NCBI RefSeq assembly: GCF_019669965.1
Contig: NZ_AP019781.1
Span: 558,001 to 622,000 of the forward strand
From: Methanoculleus chikugoensis
Lineage (GTDB): Archaea > Halobacteriota > Methanomicrobia > Methanomicrobiales > Methanoculleaceae
Length of the DNA stretch: 64,000 bases
Direction: 5' to 3'
Positions 41,265 to 49,864 of this stretch are shown in pieces. The position numbers and the translations under genes were made by a program. The stretch's first letter is position 1; each line of letters begins with the position of its first letter. Under the pieces are notes generated by a model, which worked only from the letters and a program-made list of their open reading frames with translations, had not been told where the DNA came from and did no database searches.

Positions 41265-41420
41265 GGTAACGCTAGAGTCTCACGCGAAGAGCGCGAAGCC
41301 TCGAAGCCTACGGCTTCCCAAACTCCTTCCCCAAAGGGGAAGTCGTTCTTCGCGTGAGACCCTATCAACATCTACGCGCCCTAGCCTCACGCGAAGAACG
41401 CGAAGCCGCGAAGGGAAGTG
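41265..41420. repeat. convergent intergenic repeat region with triloop hairpins
   Basis: Contains GAAGCC-TAC-GGCTTC (41303-41317) and CTTCCCC-AAA-GGGGAAG (41326-41342), only 8 bases apart. Three copies of a CTCACGCGAAG...CGCGAAG-type sequence occur, two direct (41278 and 41391 regions) and one inverted (around 41350). Similar pieces occur at 29880-29945. Confidence 0.55.
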
Positions 41421-41428
41421 GCTTGATG

Positions 41429-43051
41429 CTAGAGCTGCCGGAACATCTGCCCGAACTTCGGGATGAAATCTTTTTTGCGGGACATGACGCCTTCGAGCCG
41501 GACGGGCTGGTCGCGGAGATCCAGCTTGGCGATGTAGGCCTCGTCCCCGGCGGCGAAGAGGTCGCTTGCGTTTGCAAAGACGTTCGTAAAGAGGGCGAAG
41601 AAGCAGTCGACGCCCATTGTTGTCCGGAGGTGCTCGATCTCCTTGCGGATCTCAGCGGCATGGGTCTCTGCGAACTCAAACGACGACGCCATCACCTGTG
41701 AGACCATGATGCTCCGGCCAAAGAGGTTATACCGCTTCATATCCCGGGTGAGGAGTTCATCCTTCGGGAGCGCATCGAGGTCCATGCCCTTCCGGATCAG
41801 CTCCGCCCCGAACTCGGCCAGGTCGACCCCGGCGATCCCCGCGAGGTGGTCGGCCGCCCGGATATCTGCCGGGGTGGTCGTCGAGAGTTTCATCACCATC
41901 GTATCCGAGAGGATCCCCGAGAGAAGGAGCCCGGCGGTCGATGGCGTGGGCTCCACACAGGCCTCGATGAACTTGTTCGCCACGATCGTCGAGGTCGACC
42001 CCACGGGGTCGTTGAGGAACCTCACCGGCTTTAAGGTAGAGATCGCGCCGAGGCGGTGGTGGTCGATGATCTCGAGGATGTCCGCCTGCTCGATCCCGTC
42101 CACGGCCTGGGAGTACTCGTTGTGGTCGAGGAGGATCACCGATTTCTGAACGTCCTGCATCAGCGTCGTCCGGGAAACAAGCCCGATGTGCTGCCTTTCG
42201 TCGCCGACGACGCAGGCTGTCCTGAACTTGGAGTTCGAGACGACCCCTTTTGCATACTCGAGCGAGTCTTCCAGCCGTACCGTGGGGATGTCGGTCTCCA
42301 TGATCATGCGCGCGGGGAGAGAGAGGCTGATCATCTTGCCGACGCTGAACGCGTCAAGCGTCGTCGCGAGCACCGAGGCGCCCCTCGTCCGCGCGGCATC
42401 GATCACCCGCTCGCCCACCGGCGCCCCTTCGGCGATGATGAGCGCGGCGACCCCCGCCGATATCAGCGCGAGCTGGGCGGGTTCGTTGTCCCCGACGATC
42501 GCGATGTCGTTGGGCGTCATCCGCGAGAGGGTGACGTGCAGGGCGTCGATGACGGTGTAGACCCGACCTTCCCCGAGCGTCTCGCGCGACGGGACGACTA
42601 TCCGGGCGTCCAGGATGCGGGCGAGGGTTTCGAGCGGCATCGGGACGAGCGAGAGCTGCTCCCGGGGATTCTTCCGGACGTAGGCCCGGGCGAGGCCGTA
42701 TTCGCTGACGAGGCCGACCAGGGTCTCGTCCCCGTCCGTGATTGGCATATTCCGCATGTCGTAGGTGTCCATCAGGGCGGCGACGTCGACCGTCGGGACG
42801 TCCTGGCGAACGCTCCGGGTATCGAGCGGCATGTCCGATACGGTGGGTTCGACGCTCGCTACGTAGACCGGCGCCTCGGCGTTGAACGTCTCGAGCGCAA
42901 ACCGTGTCTCCGGGCTCACCTCCCCGCACCGGGCGGGGATGTACTTCCCGGGCTCGGCGCGGTTCAGGAGCTCGGCGTAGCCGATGACGCTGCAGATGCT
43001 GTCGGTGTCGGGCTGCTTGTGGCCGATGATGTAGATCTTGTTCAGTCCCAT
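41429..43051 (-). CDS. ppaC: CBS/DRTGG-containing manganese-dependent inorganic pyrophosphatase
   Basis: 540 residues. The DHH-family active site is split by a regulatory insert: IIGHKQPDTDS (residues 8-18) and LLDHNE, IIDHHRLG after the insert, then SGILSDTM and a C-terminal DHHA2 domain. The insert (about 65-300) contains CBS-like repeats (MDTYDMRNMPITDGDETLVGLV) and a DRTGG-like domain. Such family II enzymes hydrolyse PPi and are regulated by adenine nucleotides. GAGGAG stands before the ATG at 43051, and longer upstream frame is non-coding. Confidence 0.93.
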   Translation of the reverse strand: MGLNKIYIIGHKQPDTDSICSVIGYAELLNRAEPGKYIPARCGEVSPETRFALETFNAEAPVYVASVEPTVSDMPLDTRSVRQDVPTVDVAALMDTYDMRNMPITDGDETLVGLVSEYGLARAYVRKNPREQLSLVPMPLETLARILDARIVVPSRETLGEGRVYTVIDALHVTLSRMTPNDIAIVGDNEPAQLALISAGVAALIIAEGAPVGERVIDAARTRGASVLATTLDAFSVGKMISLSLPARMIMETDIPTVRLEDSLEYAKGVVSNSKFRTACVVGDERQHIGLVSRTTLMQDVQKSVILLDHNEYSQAVDGIEQADILEIIDHHRLGAISTLKPVRFLNDPVGSTSTIVANKFIEACVEPTPSTAGLLLSGILSDTMVMKLSTTTPADIRAADHLAGIAGVDLAEFGAELIRKGMDLDALPKDELLTRDMKRYNLFGRSIMVSQVMASSFEFAETHAAEIRKEIEHLRTTMGVDCFFALFTNVFANASDLFAAGDEAYIAKLDLRDQPVRLEGVMSRKKDFIPKFGQMFRQL

Positions 43052-43181
43052 ATTCTCCTCGGAACCCCGGCGGGGTGAAGATTGTTCCAAGAGGTATCGC
43101 CCTCTGCCGTCAAAGGTTTTATGCCGGCCCCCGGATGGTGCGGGGATAACGTTGAAGTAGAGGCTCTCTCCATTCTCCCGT

Positions 43182-44312
43182 GTGGAATCTGGTCGTCCCC
43201 TCCCCATCCTGCTCATCCTGGTATGCCTTCTCGTCTCCCCGGTCGCGGGGGGACAGGGCAACATGACGGTGACGTCCGTTTCTGTCGAGCCGGAGATCCT
43301 GATGCCGGGTGATACGGGCTTTGTGACGGTTGCCGTGCAGAACACCGGCTCCTCCACCCTCCCGCTCGGCGGCGCCCGCCTCTACGAGGACGGCGTCGTC
43401 CCGATCTCCGAGCCCTACCCCTCGGTCGGGGCTCTCGGGGCCGGTCTCAACCGGACGTTCACCTTTGCTGTCCGGGCGGATGCGCCGAACGGGACATACT
43501 ACCCGCGGTTCTCCCTCGATCTCCGGGAGAACGGAACCCTCACCCACCCGGTTCCGGTCAGGGTCGACGGCACCCCGCTTGAGGCGTCGATAGCGCGAAG
43601 GCCCGAGACCTTTTCCGAGTCCCGGACAGCAACCGTCGCCGTCTGGGTGGCGAACCCGCGATCGAACGCCGCCTCCGGTGTCCAGGTGATCCCGCAGGGG
43701 AGCGGCTTTACCGTCACGCCAGAGAGCGCATTCATCGGCACCCTCAAACCCGATGCGTCCGGAACCGTTGCCTTCAACCTGACACCGGCGGCGGAGACGA
43801 ACGTCACGTTCCAGGTGGTCTGGCGCAACGGGATCAACACGCACACCGCCGACCTCGTCCTGCCGGTCGCGTTCGGCGAGGACAAGAAGCGGGCTGATCC
43901 CGTCATCACCAACGTCGAAGTCGTCATGGAGGGAGATCTCTGCCGGGCGACGGGCGATGTTATGAACGCGGGGCTCGAACCCGCCCGATCGGTCGTCATC
44001 TCCCCAGGCGCCCCCGCGACGCCCACCGACCCCTTCCGGGTCTACGTCGTCGGGACGCTCGATCCCGACGACATCTCGGCGTTCGAGGTGACGTTCCGTG
44101 CCGGTGCCGGCGTGGAGGAGATCCCGCTCGTCATCGAGTACCGGGACGACGACGGCAACCCCTACTCCGTCGAGCGGCCGATCTCGCTTGAGAACCGCAC
44201 CGCAGAGGAGGCCGCCGGTGCCGGGCTACCTGCTCCGGCCGTTGCCGCCGTGGCCCTGGTCGTCATCGCCGCCGGCCTGGCGGCCCTCTGGTACGTCCGG
44301 AGGCGGCGGTGA
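43182..44312 (+). CDS. secreted CARDB/COG1361-like protein of an ABC exporter operon
   Basis: 376 residues from GTG 43182. A signal peptide (about residues 1-25) is followed by three beta-sandwich domains with 'VAVQNTGSSTLPLGG', 'PGDTG' and 'NPRSNAASGVQV'-type strands, then a C-terminal membrane helix (AVAAVALVVIAAGLAALWY) and RRRR. It is followed without a gap (GTGA overlap) by the ATPase gene. Its placement parallels the periplasmic adaptor MacA of bacterial MacAB, but its fold is unlike MacA; an extracytoplasmic accessory or substrate-binding role is inferred. TTTTATGCC near 43111 is a likely TATA box. Confidence 0.82.
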   Translation: MESGRPLPILLILVCLLVSPVAGGQGNMTVTSVSVEPEILMPGDTGFVTVAVQNTGSSTLPLGGARLYEDGVVPISEPYPSVGALGAGLNRTFTFAVRADAPNGTYYPRFSLDLRENGTLTHPVPVRVDGTPLEASIARRPETFSESRTATVAVWVANPRSNAASGVQVIPQGSGFTVTPESAFIGTLKPDASGTVAFNLTPAAETNVTFQVVWRNGINTHTADLVLPVAFGEDKKRADPVITNVEVVMEGDLCRATGDVMNAGLEPARSVVISPGAPATPTDPFRVYVVGTLDPDDISAFEVTFRAGAGVEEIPLVIEYRDDDGNPYSVERPISLENRTAEEAAGAGLPAPAVAAVALVVIAAGLAALWYVRRRR

Positions 44313-44983
44313 GCGGCGAGCCCCTCCTCCGGTTCGAGGAGGTCAGCAAGATCTATTCCCTTCCTGCAGGCGACGTCGTGGCGCTCGACCGCGTCACCCT
44401 CACCGTCGAGCCGGGCGAGTTCATCGCCGTGATGGGGCCTTCCGGCTCCGGAAAATCGACGCTCCTGAACCTGATGGGCTGCCTCGACGTCCCGACCCGC
44501 GGGGAGATCTTCCTCTCCGGCCAGGAGATCTCGGGGATGAGCGACGACGACCTCACCCGGCTCCGGCGCGACCATATCGGGTTCGTCTTCCAGCAGTTCA
44601 ACCTCATCCCGCTCCTCTCGGCGGTCGAGAACGTCGAGTTTCCCATCGTCCTCACCACCGGCCGGGAGGAAAGCCGGCGCCGGGCGGTCGAGGTTCTCAC
44701 GGCCGTCGGGATCGCCGAGACCCACTTCGCCCATAAGCCGGCCGAACTCTCCGGCGGGCAGCAGCAGCGGGTCGCGATCGCCCGGGCGCTCGTGAACGAC
44801 CCCGACCTCCTCCTCTGCGACGAGCCGACCGGCAACCTGGACACGAAGACCGGGTCGGCGATCATGGACCTCCTCGCGGCAGAGAACCGGGAGGGCAAGA
44901 CCGTCGTCATGGTCACCCATGATCCAGGGGTCGCCGCATACGCGCGGCGCACGATCCGGATCGTCGACGGGAGGGTGGCTTAG
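44309..44983 (+). CDS. ABC transporter ATP-binding protein, MacB/LolD type
   Basis: 224 residues with Walker [10 protein letters not shown] (43-51), Q-loop FVFQQFN, signature LSGGQQQR, Walker [13 protein letters not shown] and H-loop VTHD. The GNLD after Walker B is typical of the LolD/MacB/FtsE exporter class. The GTG start overlaps the stop of the secreted protein gene, and its TAG overlaps the GTG of the first permease by one base. It powers the two FtsX-type permeases downstream. Confidence 0.95.
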   Translation: MSGEPLLRFEEVSKIYSLPAGDVVALDRVTLTVEPGEFIAVMGPSGSGKSTLLNLMGCLDVPTRGEIFLSGQEISGMSDDDLTRLRRDHIGFVFQQFNLIPLLSAVENVEFPIVLTTGREESRRRAVEVLTAVGIAETHFAHKPAELSGGQQQRVAIARALVNDPDLLLCDEPTGNLDTKTGSAIMDLLAAENREGKTVVMVTHDPGVAAYARRTIRIVDGRVA

Positions 44984-46182
44984 TGTTCTTCTCGTTCGCG
45001 GCGAGGAACCTGCGGAGGCACTGGGTACGCTCAGGCCTCTCGATCATCGGGATCGTCATCGGCGTCGTCGCCATCGCCTCCCTCGGCGTCATGGGCAACA
45101 GCATCAACCTCCTCGCCGCGAACATCATCACCGACGTCGGCGATACCGTCGTGGTCACGCCGCACACCGCGATCGGCGGGACCTTCGCCGGAGACCCGCG
45201 GACGGTGGTGGATGCCGCCATCCCCGCCCGCGAGGTCGAGGAGATCCGGCGGGCGGCAAACCCGCACCGGACGATCCCGGTGCTCCAGGGGGCGGACGAG
45301 GTCGAGTTCGGCCGCGGCGAGAGCGGGTATGCCCGGATCATCGGGCTCGCACCGGGGGATATCCCCGTTCTTCTGAACATCGCAGAGGGGCAGCACCTCC
45401 GGCAGAACCAGGCGGGCGCGCTCGTCGGCATCCACCTCGCCCGGGAGTACGGCATAAGCCCCGGTTCGAGGATCGCGATCGGGGGTGAGGACGTCCGGGT
45501 GGCGGGCGTGCTTGCGGAGCGGGGGATGGGGTTTGATATCAACCCGGACTACGCGGTCGTCGTCTCCGACGGCTGGTACGAGAGCCACTTCGGGGCGAAG
45601 GACTCCTATCCGATGGTCATCGTCCGGGTCGGCAATCCCGATGCGATCGACGCCGTAAAGGATGCTATCGAGAGCCGGATCAACCGGCGCGAGGAGGTGG
45701 TCGACGTATCCGACTCGCGCGAGATGCTCGGGCAGTACGAGGAGATCTACGATCAGATCACGCTGTTTCTCCTTGGTATCGGCGGGATTGCTCTTGTCGT
45801 CGCCGCCGTCAACATCTTAAACGTCATGTACATCTCGGTGACCGAGCGGATCAAAGAGATCGGCGTCATGCGGAGCATTGGGGCGTTGCGCCGGGAGATC
45901 CTCGGGATGTTCCTGTACGAGGCGATGATCCTCGGGGTCATCGGAAGCGTCGTCGGCGGCGTTCTGAGCACCGCCTTCGGTTACCTGATCAGCGTCGCCG
46001 CGATCGAGGTCGCCACGGCCGGGACGACCTTCGGCGAGAACTTCACGGTCTTCGACCAGAGCGCGGTCGGGTTCATCGTCTTCGGGATGGCGTTCGGTAT
46101 CGGGACGAGTATCGCCGCCGGGTTCTACCCCGCGTGGCGAGCTTCGCACCTCGCCCCGGTCGATGCAATGAGGCAGAAATAG
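44983..46182 (+). CDS. ABC transporter permease, MacB/FtsX type (first)
   Basis: 399 residues. One N-terminal helix (GLSIIGIVIGVVAIASLGV) is followed by an extracytoplasmic MacB-PCD-like domain (about 50-265) and a C-terminal FtsX domain with three helices (about 275-395), containing NVMYISVTERIKEIGVMRS and a final GFYPAWRASHLAPVDAMRQK motif. The GTG start is fused to the ATPase stop. It is about as similar to the next gene as expected for a tandem duplicate. Confidence 0.93.
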   Translation: MFFSFAARNLRRHWVRSGLSIIGIVIGVVAIASLGVMGNSINLLAANIITDVGDTVVVTPHTAIGGTFAGDPRTVVDAAIPAREVEEIRRAANPHRTIPVLQGADEVEFGRGESGYARIIGLAPGDIPVLLNIAEGQHLRQNQAGALVGIHLAREYGISPGSRIAIGGEDVRVAGVLAERGMGFDINPDYAVVVSDGWYESHFGAKDSYPMVIVRVGNPDAIDAVKDAIESRINRREEVVDVSDSREMLGQYEEIYDQITLFLLGIGGIALVVAAVNILNVMYISVTERIKEIGVMRSIGALRREILGMFLYEAMILGVIGSVVGGVLSTAFGYLISVAAIEVATAGTTFGENFTVFDQSAVGFIVFGMAFGIGTSIAAGFYPAWRASHLAPVDAMRQK

Positions 46183-46194
46183 GGGTGGCAGGGC

Positions 46195-47388
46195 ATGATC
46201 TTCATCGATCTCGCGGTGCGCAACCTCAGGCGGCACAAAGTCCGTTCGATCCTCGCAACGGTCGGCATCGTCATCGGTGTCGTCGCCATCGCCTCTCTCG
46301 GCATCATGGGCAGCAGCCTCTCGACGCTTGTCGGGGGCATGGTCTCGGACGTGAGCGACACCGTGCTCATCACCCCCCATCTTGCGGCATCGAGCGGCGA
46401 TCCGTTCGATCCTCGAAGCGCCCTCGCGGCGAGCATCTCCACGAAGAACGTGGGGCTGATAGAGAAGGCCGCGGGAGAACACCGTGCCGTCCCCATGTTT
46501 GTCGCATCGGATCGACTGCGGGTGCGGGAGACGAGCGGTTACGCGACGATATACGCCATGCCCGCAGCCGATATCCCGTTCCTGCTCGAGCGGGAGGCGG
46601 GCCTCTATCCCCAGGGAAGGTCTTCGGGGGTGATGGTGGGCTCGCTCCTTGCCGACGAATTCGACCTCCACCCCGGGAGCCGAATTGAGGTCGGGGGTGA
46701 GAGCGTCCGTGTTCTGGGGATCGCGGCGGAGCGGGGGATGGGCATCGACATCAACCCCGACTACGCCATCATCGTCACGGAAGACTGGTACACGGAACGG
46801 CACGGACCGCAGGACTACAGCCGGGTCGTCGTGAAGGTCGGCGATCTCTCCGCAATCGAGGACGTTAAGGCCGCCATCGACCAGCAGATCAACCGCAGGA
46901 GCGAGGTTGTGGACATCCTGGACTCACGCGAGATCCTGGAACTCTACTACGAGACCATCGACGCCATCAACATCTTCCTCCTCGGTATCGGCGGGGTGTC
47001 GCTCCTCGTCGCGAGCGTGAGCATCTTGAACGTCATGATCATATCGGTCACGGAGCGGACGGCGGAGATCGGGCTGATGCGGAGTATCGGGGCGCGAAAA
47101 CGGGAGGTCCTCCGAATGTTCCTCTACGAGAGCCTGTTCCTCGGGGTCATCGGGAGCATCATCGGCGGCATCGCGAGCACGGCGGTCGCCTTCTCTGCCT
47201 CTGCCTCCATAAGCGATCTCTTCGCAGATTTCTCCGTCTCGGGAGAAGCCGGCATCCCCATCTCCGTGGTGATCGGTTATGTCGCCTTTGCGATGGCCTT
47301 CGGCATCGGGACAAGTGTCGTCGCCGGATTCTACCCCGCGTGGAAGGCGGCGCAGCTGAACCCCATCGAAGCGCTCCGCTACGAGTGA
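46195..47388 (+). CDS. ABC transporter permease, MacB/FtsX type (second)
   Basis: 397 residues with the same layout as the preceding permease: N-terminal helix (ILATVGIVIGVVAIASLGIMG), external domain and C-terminal FtsX domain (NVMIISVTERTAEIGLMRS, GFYPAWKAAQLNPIEALRYE). The two permeases probably form a heterodimer served by the single ATPase. Gene order secreted protein-ATPase-permease-permease suggests a type VII (MacB-like) mechanotransmission system; cargo unknown. Confidence 0.93.
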   Translation: MIFIDLAVRNLRRHKVRSILATVGIVIGVVAIASLGIMGSSLSTLVGGMVSDVSDTVLITPHLAASSGDPFDPRSALAASISTKNVGLIEKAAGEHRAVPMFVASDRLRVRETSGYATIYAMPAADIPFLLEREAGLYPQGRSSGVMVGSLLADEFDLHPGSRIEVGGESVRVLGIAAERGMGIDINPDYAIIVTEDWYTERHGPQDYSRVVVKVGDLSAIEDVKAAIDQQINRRSEVVDILDSREILELYYETIDAINIFLLGIGGVSLLVASVSILNVMIISVTERTAEIGLMRSIGARKREVLRMFLYESLFLGVIGSIIGGIASTAVAFSASASISDLFADFSVSGEAGIPISVVIGYVAFAMAFGIGTSVVAGFYPAWKAAQLNPIEALRYE

Positions 47389-47466
47389 CGGCTCACCGGG
47401 GAGGGCGGGAAGCCGCCCCCGGTACAGGATTTTTATACCTGAGGTGGTATGGGGGAGCCGGTGAAG

Positions 47467-47724
47467 ACGATGTTGTTTGTCCTGTGGTACCAGTTCGAAC
47501 CGGAGCATGCCCACCAGGTTCTGGAACTCTGGAAGCACTTCAAGTTCCCCTCGGATGTGAACGTCCTCCAGCGCTACCTCCTCGTCGGGAGGCACATGTC
47601 GGTTGCCATCTTCGAGGCGCCGGACGAGCGCTCTCTCTTGAAGATCACCGCGCCGTTCAGTTCGTACGGGGTTGCACACGTTGCGCCGGCGATGCCGCTC
47701 GAAGAAGCGATCAAGGCAGTCTGA
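47467..47724 (+). CDS. DUF3303-like small protein
   Basis: 85 residues from ATG 47467 (MLFVLWYQ). WYQFEPEHAHQVLELWKHFKFPSDVN and LLVGRHMSVAIFEAPDERSLLKITAPF give the ferredoxin-like beta-alpha pattern of DUF3303. The TATA-like TTTTTATACC near 47430 would start transcription near 47457, after the in-frame ATG at 47449, and GGTGA precedes 47467, so the shorter form is chosen. Function unknown; possibly a small-molecule-binding dimer. Confidence 0.75.
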   Translation, partial: TMLFVLWYQFEPEHAHQVLELWKHFKFPSDVNVLQRYLLVGRHMSVAIFEAPDERSLLKITAPFSSYGVAHVAPAMPLEEAIKAV

Positions 47725-47970
47725 TCCGGGGCTGCACGGCACCGAAACCCCTCTCTTTTTCTCTCCCTGGTCGGGCCACCCCCTCCCGGAGTCCGCTGCG
47801 AGGCCGGGCGCGGGGAAGCCCCTCGCGGGGGTTGGGCCATGCGTAATTTCATAGCCATGGAGACCGGAAACTCTATGAGCACTTATAGGATGATAGACTT
47901 CCCTGTCAGGAAGTGCTCTGACCCTCATCCGGTCCCCAATACGATAACAATACCCGGCTGTGTGAAACGA

Positions 47971-49149
47971 ATGTTACAGATGACTACGTGGCTCGACAAG
48001 AACTTCAGCTCGCTCCAGCCGACGCGGGCGATCATCATGAGAGCGCTGCGCCACCTGCGCCCCGCGGATCGAAAAAAGCTCTTCTCAGAAGACATCCCCG
48101 AGATGCGAACCGCCGAAGGGCGGTGGTTCGAGGCGATCGTCTACGAGATGATCCTCGACCTCTCGCTGCAGACCGACCTTATCCTCTCCGTCGTGGCCCG
48201 GGGGGCCGACGGGCCCGCGAAGGTACGGCGTGCGCAGCTCGGTCAGAACGGGCTCTTCTACTCGAACATCGGGGATATCAAGGTCCGGGGAAACGGCCAG
48301 GATCTCGCCGAAGTCGATCTCGTGCTCGTCGACCATACCGGAGCGCTGACGTTCGGCGAGATCATCACGTCTCCTGCCGACTTGAAAGAGTTCGAGGCGG
48401 AGATCCGCTACAAAAAACAGCTCTTCGGCTATCTCTACGGGCAGCCGACCGTGCCGTTCCTCCTCATCTCTTCGGTCGATATCTCCCGGACGGCCGTCGT
48501 CCGCCGCCTCCTCAAGGAACCCGACAACGTCCTCCTCACCACCCCGACCTGCGAGGATCTGAAAGGCCTTATCCGGCAGCGGGACCTGAAGCGAAGTCCT
48601 ACCCGCCGGATAAAACACGAAAAGCTGATATCCATCAAGGACATCCCGCCCCGCCGGCCGTTCGACTATAAGAAACTGCACGACGAACGGATGCAGAGCA
48701 TCATCGCCGCCGTCACCTCGAAGAAAGGCGTCGGGGAACTCGGCACCCCGGACGAGATCCCGCCGATCGTGAAGAAAGTCATCTTCGGGGGGCTCTACCC
48801 CTCTGCTATCCGGATGCTCGATGCCCGATACCCCATCCGCATCAAGGGGAAGACCTACGACCCGGATACGGTCCAGAAACAGTTCTCGAAGGTCGTCCTC
48901 GCCGTGAACATCCCGGAGTACCGGCCGATCATCTATCTGCGGACCCGGAACAAGAAGGAGTACCTCAAGATGGTGCCGAGCAAGACGGGCGGGTTCAAGT
49001 TCGAGAGCCGGCGGACGCCCCATATGGCGGGGTTCTTCCTCTGGCTCGAGTCTGTCCAGCCGTCGCTCGGGGCCGAACTGACGCGAGAACTCCTCGACGC
49101 GCTCCCCGCGATCCATGCTCCCGCAGCTGCAGCGACCGGAGAACCGTAA
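47971..49149 (+). CDS. protein of unknown function with a degenerate PD-(D/E)XK-like core
   Basis: 392 residues from ATG 47971; the frame is open upstream to 47839, and other ATGs (47890, 47980) are possible. The region EVDLVLVDHTGALTFGEIIT followed by KKQLFGYLYG looks like the D...ExK strand pair of PD-(D/E)XK nucleases, but the Lys position is Ile, so activity is doubtful. The C-terminal half (TRNKKEYLKMVPSKTGGFKF) is basic. A TATA-like CACTTATAGG near 47879 supports a start at or after 47971. Family not recognised. Confidence 0.7.
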   Translation: MLQMTTWLDKNFSSLQPTRAIIMRALRHLRPADRKKLFSEDIPEMRTAEGRWFEAIVYEMILDLSLQTDLILSVVARGADGPAKVRRAQLGQNGLFYSNIGDIKVRGNGQDLAEVDLVLVDHTGALTFGEIITSPADLKEFEAEIRYKKQLFGYLYGQPTVPFLLISSVDISRTAVVRRLLKEPDNVLLTTPTCEDLKGLIRQRDLKRSPTRRIKHEKLISIKDIPPRRPFDYKKLHDERMQSIIAAVTSKKGVGELGTPDEIPPIVKKVIFGGLYPSAIRMLDARYPIRIKGKTYDPDTVQKQFSKVVLAVNIPEYRPIIYLRTRNKKEYLKMVPSKTGGFKFESRRTPHMAGFFLWLESVQPSLGAELTRELLDALPAIHAPAAAATGEP

Positions 49150-49207
49150 GATACGTATGAAACCCGGGCGCATACATTCCCATGACGTCGGGGTGTGATC
49201 TTCAGAG

Positions 49208-49864
49208 ATGGACCTGATTGCAGAGATCGTCGGGTTTGCGGGGTTCAGCCTGGTTGCGATCGCATCGATCGTCGCTGTGATGAACCCTGCCTCCACGATC
49301 GCCGTTTACACGGCGGTCACCAAAGGGATGAGCAGGAGCGAAGCAAGGAAGGTCATCGATACCTCGATGAAGATAGCCTTCATTGTGCTTGCCTTCTTCG
49401 CCCTCACCGGACAGTTGATCTTCTCGATCTTCAACATCACCATCCCGGCATTCCAGATCGCCGGCGGTATCCTTCTCATCAGCGTGGCGACCGGGATGCT
49501 CAGCACGCGGGACGAGGCCTACACGGCTGCTGATCTTGAGAACATCGCCATCGTCCCGCTAGCCTTCCCGCTCTCGTGCGGTCCGGGGACGATCACGACG
49601 GTGATCCTGCTCGCCTCGGGCCCGGAGGGTATCATGGGCCTCGTCGCCGTATTTACGGGAATCATCGTGGCGCTCGCCATCTCCTACGTCGGGATGCTGT
49701 ATGGACCGCGTATCTTCTCCCTCATTGGAGAGGCCGGGCTCCGGGTCGTCCCGAAGCTGATGGCGGTCATCGTCCTTGCCATCGCCATCCAGTTCATCAT
49801 CAACGGGATTGCAGCGGCCATGCCGCAGTTGCTCGCAAACCTTGACCTTTCCGGGGTGATATGA
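49208..49864 (+). CDS. MarC-family integral membrane protein
   Basis: 218 residues with six membrane helices. IVAVMNPASTIAVYTAVTKGMS near the N-terminus and the central VPLAFPLSCGPGTITTVILL are the MarC (UPF0056) signatures. The family's transport role is unproven, and the old link to antibiotic resistance is not supported. The stop overlaps the start of the PAP2 gene (ATGA), so the two are coupled. Confidence 0.9.
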   Translation: MDLIAEIVGFAGFSLVAIASIVAVMNPASTIAVYTAVTKGMSRSEARKVIDTSMKIAFIVLAFFALTGQLIFSIFNITIPAFQIAGGILLISVATGMLSTRDEAYTAADLENIAIVPLAFPLSCGPGTITTVILLASGPEGIMGLVAVFTGIIVALAISYVGMLYGPRIFSLIGEAGLRVVPKLMAVIVLAIAIQFIINGIAAAMPQLLANLDLSGVI

